Made by a program: the position numbers and the translations under genes. A stretch of DNA of 15,252 nucleotides from Smittium mucronatum (taxonomy: Eukaryota > Kickxellomycota > Harpellomycetes > Harpellales > Legeriomycetaceae). Below are positions 5,867 through 15,252 of this stretch, in pieces. Numbering within the stretch: the first letter of the stretch is position 1; every line of letters starts with the position of its first letter. The stretch lies in the NCBI GenBank assembly GCA_001953115.1, contig LSSL01006160.1, positions 1 through 15,252 of the forward strand, in the 5' to 3' direction. The notes beneath the pieces were generated by a model. That model was not told the DNA's origin and ran no database searches. It saw only the letters and a list, made by a program, of their open reading frames with translations.

Positions 5867-8800
5867 TAATCATTTTTTGTAACTGCCACTACTCTTTGTC
5901 CAGGGTTTCAGATCTGATTGGTTTTAAATGTTTGTAGTTTTCAATCCGTTATGATTTAAAAGTAATTTGAGAGTTTCTCCTAAGATTTTGCTGATTTTTA
6001 AGTAAAGAATTGACCATGATAAAAAATTTTAAACAGATCTAAAAAATTAGGTTCAGTTTCCTTTTGTTCTCATTTTTTAATTTTACCCGGCTATAATTTG
6101 ACTATTTTTTAAATTTGACATTTTTTTCATACATTGCTTTCATTTTTTTTTCAGAAAGTTTTTCCTTTTTTGAATTTGGTAGAGAGCTGTTTAGATTTTT
6201 TATTCATATTCTGGTAGCCATATTCAATTCTTTTTCTGGCCCATTTCTGTATTTGACAAAAAAATTCATATTTTCTTCCGGAATTCTTGGGTCTATCCCA
6301 TTAACTAAGTAATAGGGTGATATTTTAGTCGCCTAGTTCTTCCTAATTCGATTTGCCAATACAGGAAAATTTAGATATTCGTATCAGATATTTTTGTGCA
6401 TATATGCTAATTTGGTCAGTGATTTTTCTATTACTCCATTCTCTCTTTCTTTATTACCATTAAATATTGGATGGTAAGCGGAGGTTGGATTTTGTTTTAG
6501 CTTTTGAAATGTTAGATATTCCTTTAAAATTTCAAGAATAAATTGTGAACTACTATCGGATAATGTCTCTATTGGGTTCCAGAACTGCATAAATATCTTA
6601 TTTTATAGAAATAAAGCTATATTTTATGCTGTAGAATCTTTTTTTTTAGCGTTGGTGACCACCAAATTTGTATAGTGGTCTATTTCTAACATAATCCGTT
6701 TGTTTACACGTAATTTAGTTGGGATTTTACCAATGAAATAAAAAACCCATCTACTAAAAGCTGCATTTGCGTGTTTTATAGGGCTAATCGGTGCAAAAGA
6801 AGGCTTATTTACTCCTTTTATTTGGCATTATGGTCATTTATTAATGCTTAAAATTATTTCTTCTATCATTTCTGGGCACCATAATCTCAATATCATTATG
6901 TTATAGGTAGTTGATATACCCATGTAAGCCTTAATGTAATGGTATTTTTTATCAATGCTTTTAGCTGTTGAATGGAAATATATGGTACTGGTTTTGCTTA
7001 ATTAAGCGTGTAGTAAATATCAGTATTTATTTTTGTGAAGTTCCTTGATTTTTGTCGAGCTTCATGTCACATCTCTAAACTTATTTTATCAGGATTTTCA
7101 TTGAGAGTGTTTGATGCTTTAAATATTAATACATGGTATTAGTTTTGATTTATATCCCCCACACAAGTTACAACAGACATTTTCGTGTTAATATTCGTCA
7201 ATTCATATCTCTTAGATAGAGTATCTGCAGCATTATTTTTTTTCCTGGGTAATATACGATGTTTGGGCTTAGATGCTAAAATTTTTCTAGCCAACTAGCT
7301 ATTCTATCATGTGGGTCTCTATCATCGAAGAATTTTAAAAGTTTTTTATGACCGGTTATTACTGTGAATTTTTTTGCAGTAAGATAATGATTCCATATCC
7401 TAAGTGCGTTTATTATTTCTACCAATCCCCTTTCTTCTGATTAATAGTTTCTTTGTGGGGTCATCAACCTTCTACATTCAAAAGATACGGGCATCATAAC
7501 TCATTTTGATACTTCTTGACACAAAAAAGCTCCAATGAATTAATCCAAGGATTTAGTTTCAATAAAAAACTCTTTTTTATAATCAGATACTTTTAGTACG
7601 GGAAGAGATGTTAGTAAACCTTTCATATTTGAGAATATGTGCTTGAATTCTGTATTCCATGTAAATTTTGCATTTTTTGAAGACTTAAATTTTTTTAGGC
7701 TATATAAGGGAGAATTTACAGTTGCGAAACCGGAAATAAACTTCCTATAGTATGTCAAAATACCAATAAATGATAAAATATTGTTATGTGTTTCTGGTAA
7801 AGGCCATCCCTGTATTTCTTTTATTTTTTCGCAAAATCTAATTATCCCTTTATTGCTAATGATTTGACCTAAATGTTTTGTTCCTTGTAACTCAAATGAA
7901 CACTTAGATACATTAGCTGAAAGATTTTTTTTATTTATTTTAGAAAAAGTTGCAAAAATGAAATTTGTACTGTTCATAGGTATCTGAAATTATAAGAATA
8001 TCACCTAGATGCACTATCACTGACACATCTAAATATTTTTTTAATAATTTATTGATCATGCGTTGAAATTTGGTGGGAGCACTATTTAATCTAAAATTAA
8101 TTACTAAATGTTCGAAAAATCCGTATTTACACTTAAATGCGTTTTTAGGTACAGATATGAGCTCATTTATATATGATGATAGCCTGATTTTAGATCTAGA
8201 CTGGAGAAGAATTTTCAATGAACCTAGAATGTCGAAAAAATAATCAATTAGTGGCAGTGGATATTTATTTAAATGTGAAATAACATTTATGATATTATAA
8301 TTGACGCACACTCTGAAACCACCTTCTTTTTTGCTAATAAATAACACCGTACTTGCTCATGCAGATGAAGAAGGTCTAATAAACCCTTTTCATATTAATT
8401 CTGACAAGAGTTCTTTTAATTGTTTTAGTTGGGCTTCATTGTGCCTATAAGCCGCTTTTGCTATTGTTAAGTTTTCTCCTGTATTAATTTTGTGTTCTAT
8501 TCCCCGTTCTGGTATATCTTCAAATTAAAAACTTTTAAAAACGAAATTTTATTGGCCAATAATAGAGCTCCATGAAAAATTACCCACTTTAATTTTTTAA
8601 TAAAATTTTTTTTTTTGTGTTTTTATCACTTTCGGATTTTCATGCTTTTACTGCAAATATCTCTTCGAATTTATCAGCTTTTATTAGGATTTGAAAGTAA
8701 TTTATAGAAAATATTTAATTCCAGCTTTTATTTGTAATTCTAATTCAATCATCTCTTCTCTTTTCGATATTTGCCATTTATTTAGGTGATATATCAGTTT

Positions 8801-9457
8801 TATTTTATAAATTTTTCACCAATCGAATCCAATTTTAATATCAATATGCACCAGTGGGAAAACATATGTAATTGTGGGTGCTTTACATTTTTTATTAAGG
8901 ATATATATTTGGATCTTATTTTTTATTTTGAAACCGAGTCCATTTGCTTTTGTTGCATTAATGACATAATCTACCATTTATAAGTCAATATTTAATTTCT
9001 TATCGCGTTTTCCTGGTATAAAAAACTTAGCAGCACCTGAATCAAAAAGTACTTTTGTGTCTATTCAATTCATATTAATACTGAAGTTAGGTGATTTTGT
9101 ATCATCATTGCATAGCTTTCCTAGGTTTATATCTTTATCTCGAATATTATTTATCATGTGCATTTTCGTTTTCTTTTTTATTTGTGGTCTATTAAATTTT
9201 TTCTCGGGATTATCCAACTCCTTTTCGAATAAATTTCATTTATGGATAAGTTTTTTTTTTTGCAACTTTGGAGAGCTATCTGCAGTAAAATATTTATTGC
9301 TATCGCTAAAATATAATTATGGGTCTTATTTAGAGTCAGTTTCACTTTTTGAGATATTTTCTTCTCTTTTTCCCTGGGAAGTAAAATTTTTCGGTAGTTT
9401 ATCTTTTATATCATCAATAGTATCCACCGATTTTCCTTCTGAATTGACCCGTTTCCA
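5867..9457 (-). pseudogene. pol: pol remnant of element 2 (protease, RT, RNase H, integrase)
   Basis: Minus-strand fragments align with element 1 Pol in order. Protease DSGAA is at 9043-9029. RT spans about 8347-7540, in two frames overlapping near 7940-7977. RNase H continues to about 7200, with NNAADTLSKRYELT near 7240-7199. Integrase runs about 6990-6384 and the GPY/F-like C-terminal part lies near 6060-5870. RT YLDD is replaced by HLGD (8011-8000), losing a catalytic Asp. Integrase WGIDFIG has become WVFYFIG, losing the first catalytic Asp; the third-motif Glu survives in 6384-6590. Stops and frame changes occur throughout, so it cannot make Pol. The former -1 frameshift heptamer reads TGGAAAC (9457-9451) with its first base changed. 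Confidence 0.9.
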
Positions 9458-10469
9458 GAGATGTGGTTAAAATTATTTCTGTTTTCATAACAGTCCTCAT
9501 TTTTTATTTGTAATTTTTATATCTGTTGTTTTGGTTTTGGTTTTGTTATTGATTATGGTTTTTATTCAGCCCTCTGTTATCATTGGAACAACTTCTCTTT
9601 CCTCCTCTATCAAAGCCTTTTTTTACACCAAAATTCATAGGTAACTTAGTACACTCTGCCCTTATATAACCTGGAAACCCATAATTCCAAAATAGGATAT
9701 TATTGTTAAGGTAAGTTATACCGAACCTACCTAAAACATATATTTCCACGTTTTTGCCGTTAATATTGTATAAAAATGTGTCTGGAGCGTAAAATTCGTC
9801 AACAAGTGTAATAGTAGGATCATTTGTCGATATTTTTACCTTATTTAGCCCTATTTTTTCCGTTTTAATATCCATTGAATTACGAGTATTTTCTTGAGCT
9901 TAACAGATTTCTATAGCTGTAATACGTTTAGCAATCAATTTAATTATTTTGATAAGATTTTCAGGTCTTTTTATGTTAAGTATTTCTACAAATTTGTTAT
10001 TATACCCATATTTAAAAAAAAATGCGTTCAGTACCACTTATCCACGTGAAATCTTCAATTAAATTGGCCCCCGCTGAAATAATAGGCTAATGAAACTTAT
10101 TGTTTTAACATTTGTAATTTACCTCCGAATACGTGAGGGTATCTCGGGTCAGCAAATTTAGGAGATAATTGCGAGTAAATAGTTGAATTTTATTTAATTC
10201 AACTTATTATCACCTAAAATTTGATTTTCTAATAAAGTTTCAGTAGTAACGTATAGCTGTAATTTCAGGTTTCCCGCTCTTTTTTCTTCATCCCTTATTC
10301 CAAAAGCTTCAAATAAATCTACAGATTTAACATAACAGGACTTACATAAAATTGTACTGCGTATCTCATGGTATTAGAAAAGCACTAAGGTTTGTGCCGA
10401 TGATATGTACAGTTGTTCAAAAGCTGTGGAGACTGTAGCAGATATTACAAATGCTAAATCCAGATCCAT
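9436..10469 (-). pseudogene. gag: gag remnant of element 2
   Basis: It begins at ATG 10469-10467 with MDLDLAFVISATVSTAF, matching the Gag N-terminus of element 1. Frames then jump near 10370 and again later, with stops in the capsid-like half. A clean stretch, 9875-9546, carries the conserved pre-knuckle block and a ruined zinc knuckle, FWNYGFPGYIRAEC, where two ligands (a Cys and the His) have become Tyr and the first Cys Phe. The gag stop seen in the other copies has changed to AAG (9438-9436). Not functional. Confidence 0.87.
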
Positions 10470-10502
10470 AATTTTAATTCATATTAAATTTTGTTTTATC
10501 TG

Positions 10503-10617
10503 TGATACAAATGGACGTTTATACGTTGTATTTAATCTGTTTTTTTTTAATACACAGGGACGTTTAAACGTAGTGTGTAATTATTTGAAATACATGGAGA
10601 AGCTTAAACGTTGTACG
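10503..10617 (-). repeat. Three tandem copies of the leader stem-loop in element 2
   Basis: Three imperfect units about 40-46 bp apart carry the leader motif. The best (10571-10554 on the minus strand) reads ACGT-TTAA-ACGT followed by CCCTGT. The unit nearer gag (10526-10507) reads ACGT-ATAA-ACGT then CCATTTGT. The far unit (10611-10592) reads ACGTTTAAGCTT then CTCCATGT. Elements 1 and 3 have only one copy each. Confidence 0.62.
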
Positions 10618-10661
10618 TAATTTAGATTTTAGTTAGATTTTTATAGGTCTTTTTACGACTT

Positions 10662-10673
10662 GTGGTGTTACTA
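10662..10673 (-). promoter_or_regulatory. Primer-binding site remnant of element 2
   Basis: Minus-strand TAGTAACACCAC follows the LTR end AATCACA. It aligns with TGGTAGCACCAC of element 1 with two G-to-A differences, so tRNA pairing would be weakened. Confidence 0.65.
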
Positions 10674-10915
10674 TGTGATTTTACTCGCTTATTATATGGT
10701 TCAATTTAATTTATTTGGATATAGTATTTATAAGATATTATGCAAAAAGAACCATGTAAAGCAATCCAGAAAATGAAGATAGAAAGATAGGAAAAAACCT
10801 CCAATGGTGAAACCCCTATTCTTCTTATTTATATCATATTTCCTTTTGGTAATATATCTGTGTTATTTCTATTCCTATTTAAGCATTTCTAGTAATATTA
10901 TTCTTAAATAGCTAT
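10674..10915 (-). repeat. 5' LTR of element 2, first part missing
   Basis: It ends ...AATCACA at 10674 before the PBS and is a direct repeat of the LTR at 5522-5852 over about 170 bp. The beginning of the LTR (roughly 130 bp by comparison with the other copy) is cut off at 10915, where element 3's LTR starts; it should lie right of element 3, outside the window. Confidence 0.82.
10787..10819 (-). other. ENE-like hairpin in the 5' LTR of element 2 (decayed)
   Basis: Minus-strand outer stem ATAGG (10819-10815) pairs with CCTAT (10791-10787). The 3' loop side is TTTTTT; the 5' side and inner stem are degraded (GGTTTCACCATTGGAGG). A TATAAATAAG sequence lies just upstream on the minus strand, as in the other LTRs. 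Confidence 0.42.
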
Positions 10916-11175
10916 TGTTATGAAAATACATTTACAATATCTGGAATGTAATTATGCGATTATGTAATCAACGAATTATTATTAAAATCTCATAATAAAT
11001 AATGTTACGATTCTTCTATTAATAAATGTTTTTGTTAATAAAGCCATAGATTACATAAAGCGTGTCTCAATTAGATTTCACCAAGACAAATTATTATAAA
11101 ACAAAAACACAAAAAATAGCCATACGAGATATTACTTTACTTTACTATTTTACAAATTAACATTCATTATATAAT

Positions 11176-11211
11176 GAGAGGTTTTTCCCTAATTGGGGGT
11201 TTTCACCTCTT
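11176..11211 (+). other. ENE-like hairpin in the 5' LTR of element 3
   Basis: Outer stem GAGAGGT (11176-11182) pairs with ACCTCTT (11205-11211). Inner stem CCC (11187-11189) pairs with GGG (11195-11197). Loop sides are TTTT (11183-11186) and GGTTTTC (11198-11204). The outer stem has G-C (11178-11209) where element 1 has A-T (5016-5047), a compensatory change. Confidence 0.58.
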
Positions 11212-11223
11212 GATTAGTTTATT

Positions 11224-11250
11224 ATAAATTTCATAAATTTCATAAATTTC
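11224..11250 (+). repeat. Three copies of a 9-bp unit (ATAAATTTC) in LTR 3
   Basis: Three perfect tandem copies. The equivalent place in element 1 has no such array, so this is a local expansion. Confidence 0.85.
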
Positions 11251-11368
11251 ATAATCTTTTTATACTCGAAAATATCTTACTAAATAATAAATCAGTAAAC
11301 TTAATAATTATTGCATTTATAATATGTAATTAATAGCTCTTCTATAAACGACGAAAGGGGGCATCACA

Positions 11369-11380
11369 TAGTAGCACCAC
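11369..11380 (+). promoter_or_regulatory. Primer-binding site of element 3
   Basis: TAGTAGCACCAC follows the LTR end CATCACA. It is identical to element 1 except G to A at the second base. The following GTACCCAGGCC tract is also shared. Confidence 0.68.
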
Positions 11381-11430
11381 ACATCGTACCCAGGCCATAA
11401 AATAACCTATAACTATAATAAATAAAAAAC

Positions 11431-11449
11431 GACGTTGCGACGTCCCTGT
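11431..11449 (+). other. Conserved leader stem-loop followed by CCCTGT (element 3)
   Basis: Stem ACGT (11432-11435) pairs with ACGT (11440-11443) around loop TGCG, and G11431 can also pair with C11444. CCCTGT is at 11444-11449. The gag ATG follows 30 bases later. Confidence 0.55.
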
Positions 11450-11479
11450 ATTAAACATTCAGTTAAATCAAATTAAATA

Positions 11480-12536
11480 ATGGATATGACAACTACTATA
11501 GCCGCTGCAGTCAGTGCATTTTTGGATCAAAAACCAGAATTATCTGGCCAGATTCTCAATCTTTTTGAATACAGTGGAATTGAATGTACAACTTCATTCA
11601 AATCTTGGTATACCAAATGCGTAAGCTTGTTCGACGCTTTTGCAATAAGTGACGAAGCTCGAAGAGTAGCAAATATTTGGCTTCAATTAAAATGCACAGC
11701 TGAAACCACACTTATATCTTTTATATTAGCCAATCCAAGCGTAGTATTTACTAAGACAAAGTTGTTTTATGATAATCTCTCACCATTATTTGTCGATCCA
11801 AGATATCCGCAAGTACTGCGTAGAAAGTTGCATATGCTTAAGAAAACCGAGTCTTTAGCCGACTATATATCCGCTGAATCCAATTTGCTGGGGGATTATA
11901 AAGACATATCAGATGTCGAACGTATATACCTATTCAAGTATGGTTTAGATACTAAACTTGTAGATATTTTAAATCTAAAAACCCCTTACAAGTTCCTGAA
12001 AGCCATAAATTGCGTTAGTAACATGGTACAGCAATAGATATGAGATTTGCTCAGACTACATTACGCGAAACCATGCTATGAAAATAGAGAATATAAGCTT
12101 AAACAAAATGGATTTGTGTAAAGATCAAGAGTTTGGTACAAAAAATACAAAATTCGTATTATTAAATGACAGCTTTGACGACGACGTATTTTTATACAGT
12201 ATAAATGGCTCAGAAATTCGTATAAACGTTTCAGGACGTATTGGAAGAACATACCTTAATAAAAATATGGTATGTTGGAATTGCGGGATGCCTGGATACA
12301 GGCGCGCAGAATGTAAAAATCTCCCGGTAAAATTCACTGAAGGTGGATATAACTCTAGGAACCAGTAAGAAAATAAACAAAATAAATATAATCGGAACCT
12401 AAATTTCAGGAATAACAGAAATTTCTCTACAAACCGCGGAGATAATAATTACAGTAAAAATCGTAGTAATAAATACAATAACATTCATGGTTATAATGAG
12501 GATAGTTTTGGTTCGGGAAACGGGCCAAGTCAATAG
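11480..12536 (+). pseudogene. gag: gag of element 3, broken by two frameshifts and a stop
   Basis: It starts MDMTTTIAAAVSAFLDQ and follows element 1 Gag through the capsid-like half. A one-base deletion near 12021 shifts the frame, so the first reading ends at 12037. A second frame change lies near 12076, after which 12078-12368 gives the pre-knuckle block and CWNCGMPGYRRAEC, a zinc knuckle whose His is Tyr. A stop (TAA 12366-12368) interrupts the Asn/Arg-rich tail. The tail then continues in frame to TAG at 12534-12536, ending GSGNGPSQ exactly as in element 1. This copy should not make normal Gag. Confidence 0.9.
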
Positions 12537-12557
12537 TTAGCACGGCGGGTCCTATTG
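12515..12557 (+). promoter_or_regulatory. Predicted -1 frameshift signal of element 3
   Basis: In the gag frame TCG GGA AAC gives G GGA AAC (12515-12521), a canonical slippery heptamer. GGGCC (12522-12526) pairs with GGTCC (12548-12552, one G-U), and CAATAG (12531-12536) pairs with CTATTG (12552-12557). These are the positions seen in element 1, with changed but compatible pairs. Confidence 0.68.
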
Positions 12558-15252
12558 ATAATCACCACATAAAACCGCCCGATACATATTACAAACCAAT
12601 CAAAGGTACAGACAGTAGCTTAGATCTAGATTTTGGCGATGAAGTGAAATTCTTTATACCAGAGACTTCGCTTGAACCAAGAAAAGAGACAAAAGAAAAA
12701 AGAAAATTGAAACACTATCAAGAACACAATTTTACTTTTAATAAACCAAGAATTAAAAAGAAGAATAAAATGTTTAAAATCACAAAAATAAACATAATTT
12801 CAGATATTCCTATTGGAAAACTAAATAATAACAACCCTAATTCTCCATACTGTTCTTTAATGATAAAAGAATCTAATACTAAAATACTATTTGACTCGGG
12901 GGCCGCTAAATTCTTTATTTCGGGGAATACTGTTAGCAAATTAAAACTTGTTTTGGAGCCGGTCGATACGGAAATAAACGCTATTACAACAGATTGGCAA
13001 GGATTTAAAATCACAAAGAAAACATTTTTTAATATTCCATTCAACGGTCTGGAAATACCTACTACAGCATATATATTCCCTCTTGTGCATGTAGAAATTA
13101 TTATCGGATTTGACTGGTGGGAGAAATATAAACTCACGCCTAGTTATACCGCTAATAAATGGACGATAAATTTTTAAGAAAACATAATCCCTATAATACT
13201 AGAGATACAATCAACAAACCTATTGTATTTTTAAACCAAATTAGACATTTGTTAAAAACAGATAAAATACTAGAACTATTCATAGTATTTTTTACGAGTC
13301 AAAAGATAAGATTCATACACAAGAAAAAGAAAATCTGGATGTTGCCAAAATGGGGAACCCTGGTTGGAGAAATTATTTAAAAATACAAAAATGTTTTTAT
13401 AAAATTCAGCTATATGGATATACCAGATCGGGAGATAACCCAAGAGATAAGAACAGACGGGCACTCCCTCGTAGCAAGGATGGAATACAGACACAATGAT
13501 GTTCAGCTAAAAAAACTGAAAGAATCATTATCAGAACTCATAGGAAAGGGGTTCACAATACCCTTATCTTCCGCATGGGCTAGTCCGGTTTTATTTGTAA
13601 ATAAAAAGGGCGGAGGTTGCAGAATGCGTGTCGATTACAGGGCAGTGAACAATATATCGCACGTAGAAAAATACTCTCTCCCTCTCATAGACGGCTGTTT
13701 CGATAGATTGGGATCTGCAAAAATTTTCTATAGCCTTGACCTACAGTCTGGCTACCATCAGATAAAAATGAACATGGATTCTATAGAGAAGACTGCATTC
13801 ACATGTCGATACGGGTCATTTGAATTCATTGTAATGCCATTTGGACTACAAAGTGCCCCTGTGACATTCAAAATATTAATGAATAAAGTGCTAAAAAATA
13901 CCTAGGTGAATTTGTTATAGTGTATTTAGACGATATATTAATCTTTTCTGAGTCCTATGAACTACACAAAACTCAAGTATCTAACGTTCTAGAGACACTA
14001 ATAGAAAATAAGCTGTCCGTTTATCTGTCTAAATGCTCTTTCGGAGTAAAATAAACAAAATTCCTAGGACGTTTAATAAGTGAGTCAGGAATCAGACCTT
14101 GTCATGATAAAGTTAAAGCAATAAACGATTGGACACTACCTCCAACACATAAAAATATCCTATCATTCATAGGACTTTGTACATATTATCGAAAATTTAT
14201 ACCCGGTTTTGCTACCGTAGCTTCTCCTTTATACAATTTAATAAAGGGTAATCCACAAAAAAACACGCCTTTACCTTGGAATAATAAATCAAAAGCATTA
14301 TTTTCATGTCTAAAAGGACTTCTAACTTCAATACCGGCACTACATTCCCCGGACTGAAGTAAGGAATTTTTCATTGAAAAAGATGCATCTGCATTTGCAA
14401 TAGGCGTTTTATTATTCCAGGAAAAAATCCCCAATATTAGGTACCCAATAGTTTTGAATCCCGTAGACTAAAAATCTCCGAAAGAAATTATTATGCCGGA
14501 GAGCGGGAGTTACTGGCATTAATTCATGCGTTTTCGATATGGAATCATTACCTATCCGGATAAAAATTTACAGTACTTACTGACCATAAAAATCTCCTTA
14601 ACGTATTTAAAGATAGAGATCCACATGGGCGTATAGCCCGCTGGCTAGAAAAATTTCAAAGTCTCAGCCCTAAAATTATATATTACCCCGGAGTGAATAA
14701 CAATGCAGCGGATGTTCTCTCGAGAAGATATGACTTGACAAATTTATACATATCTTCAATCACGAACGCTTATGTGGGAGGTATTGATCAAGATAATTAC
14801 CACAGTTTAATATTCAAATACCTATCACGTCCAAAACACAAACCAAGGAATATAAGCTTTAAATTTCGAAACAACATTCAAAAAAGTTCAAATAATTTCA
14901 AAATATCTAATAACAGATTATATTACACAAAAAAAAATTGACCCCTATTCCATACTTTCCCATAAAAAATAGAACAGATCTAATCAAAAGTTACCACTTT
15001 AGCTCGGCTCACATGGGAATAGCTACAACATTTAATATGTTGCGATTAAGATGTTGGTGGCCTGACATGCGAAAGCAAATAACACATATAGTAAATTTCT
15101 GTCCGCAATACCAAATCACAGGAAAGAATAAATCAAAATTAGCTCCACTTAACCCACTCATACCAACAAATAATGCATTTACGAGATGGGTGATTGATTT
15201 CATCGGTCAAATGCCGACCACCAACAAAGGTAATAAATGGATACTGGTCGCA
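12515..15252 (+). pseudogene. pol: pol of element 3, broken and truncated by the window end
   Basis: The -1 frame is open from the slippery site through the protease (DSGAAKF near 12893-12913) to TAA 13175-13177. The PR-RT linker then continues in another frame to 13380, and RT resumes from about 13414 to TAG 13903-13905. After another frame change RT keeps an intact YLDD (about 13921-13935). Further stops are TAA 14052-14054, TGA 14355-14357, TAA 14561-14563 and TGA 14939-14941, and a one-base deletion lies near 14450. RNase H motifs (KDASAFAIG, ERELLAL, LTDHKNLL, NNAADVLSRRY) are readable in pieces. The integrase zinc finger has lost its last Cys (CPQY). Sequence ends at WVIDFIGQMPTT and a few residues beyond, with the first integrase Asp. 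Confidence 0.92.

Larger units (their letters stand above)
5522..10915 (-). mobile_element. Element 2: old, decayed Ty3/gypsy element on the minus strand
   Basis: Reading from high to low coordinates: truncated 5' LTR, PBS, leader with repeats, gag remnant, pol remnant, PPT, truncated 3' LTR. Every coding part aligns by eye with element 1 but carries many stops and frameshifts. Key residues are lost: RT YLDD reads HLGD, the first integrase Asp reads Tyr, and the zinc knuckle lost Cys and His. It is even more AT-rich than its neighbours. It is the oldest insertion, since the other copies interrupt its LTRs. It fills all of the stretch between 5522 and 10915, with no host gene inside. Confidence 0.9.
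10916..11368 (+). repeat. 5' LTR of element 3 (453 bp, TGTTATG...CATCACA)
   Basis: It starts TGTTATGAAAATACA, matching TGTTATGTAAATACA of element 1, shares ATCTGGAATGTAATT, and ends CACA before the PBS. It contains TATATAATG (about 11169-11177), the hairpin at 11176-11211, a 9-bp triplet repeat and an AATAAA (11286-11291). The matching 3' LTR lies outside the window. Confidence 0.88.
10916..15252 (+). mobile_element. Element 3: partly decayed Ty3/gypsy element, cut by window end
   Basis: Full 5' LTR, PBS, leader, broken gag, frameshift site and broken pol up to the first integrase catalytic Asp, after which the window ends. It is clearly related to element 1 at protein level but well diverged at DNA level. 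Several indels and stops make it defective, yet far fewer than in element 2. It begins TGTTATG directly after GCTAT (10911-10915), the likely target-site duplication. Confidence 0.92.

Noticed and set aside
5743..5937. Small plus-strand ORF of 64 codons
   Set aside because: It lies antisense to the element 2 LTR, PPT and pol end. It has no recognisable domain and is a chance frame in decayed DNA.
6115..6312. Plus-strand ORF of 65 codons rich in Phe
   Set aside because: It is the complement of the element 2 integrase C-terminal region; the Phe richness comes from AT-rich antisense of Lys codons.
9057..9470. Plus-strand 137-codon hydrophobic ORF that looks like a membrane protein
   Set aside because: It is antisense to the element 2 gag-pol junction and protease region. 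Hydrophobicity is expected from antisense of Lys/Glu/Asn codons.
5522..10915. Repeat-induced point mutation as the cause of element 2 decay
   Set aside because: AT enrichment and some G-to-A changes are visible, but indels are common and the sequence was AT-rich to begin with. Dinucleotide indices on many copies would be required.
11224..11250. Possible CRISPR or regulatory iteron array
   Set aside because: Only three 9-bp units without spacers, in a eukaryotic LTR; simple slippage explains it.

Overview
The whole window is transposable-element DNA: nested Ty3/gypsy-type LTR retrotransposons of one family, with no host gene that I can recognise. The base composition is very AT-rich and the gag/pol genes have no introns. 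The layout (separate gag and pol reading frames, PR-RT-RNaseH-IN order, short LTRs of about 420-450 bp) points to a eukaryote. An AT-rich fungus or a fungal relative is my best guess, but nothing in the window names the species.

Layout. (A) 1-5205, plus strand: element 1, the young copy. It has the last 38 bp of a 5' LTR, a primer-binding site, a structured leader, an intact gag (155-1213), a -1 frameshift signal, an intact pol (1351-4836, frame open from 1180), a polypurine tract and a complete 3' LTR (4784-5205). (B) 5206-5521, minus strand: a truncated solo-like LTR of the same subfamily, directly abutting element 1 in inverted orientation. (C) 5522-10915, minus strand: element 2, an old copy full of stops and frameshifts. 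It still shows both LTRs (each truncated), PPT, pol, gag, an expanded leader and a PBS. (D) 10916-15252, plus strand: element 3, of intermediate decay. It has a full 5' LTR, PBS, leader, broken gag and broken pol, and the window ends inside its integrase.

The breakpoints are explained by nesting. Element 2 came first. A solo LTR (B) sits in its 3' LTR, element 1 sits in B, and element 3 sits in the 5' LTR of element 2. The missing LTR pieces should lie just outside the window on each side.

Genes working together. Gag should form the particle. Pol, made by -1 frameshifting at GGGAAAY, supplies protease, reverse transcriptase, RNase H and integrase. Copying would start from the tRNA primer at the PBS and from the PPT.

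The three diverged copies act as a small natural alignment, which reveals RNA structures conserved by base pairing. (1) A two-stem LTR hairpin with a U-rich symmetric internal loop closely resembles a poly(A)-clamping ENE triple-helix element. (2) A leader stem-loop is followed directly by CCCUGU. (3) There are conserved pairings just downstream of the gag-pol slippery site. These are the most interesting content of the window.
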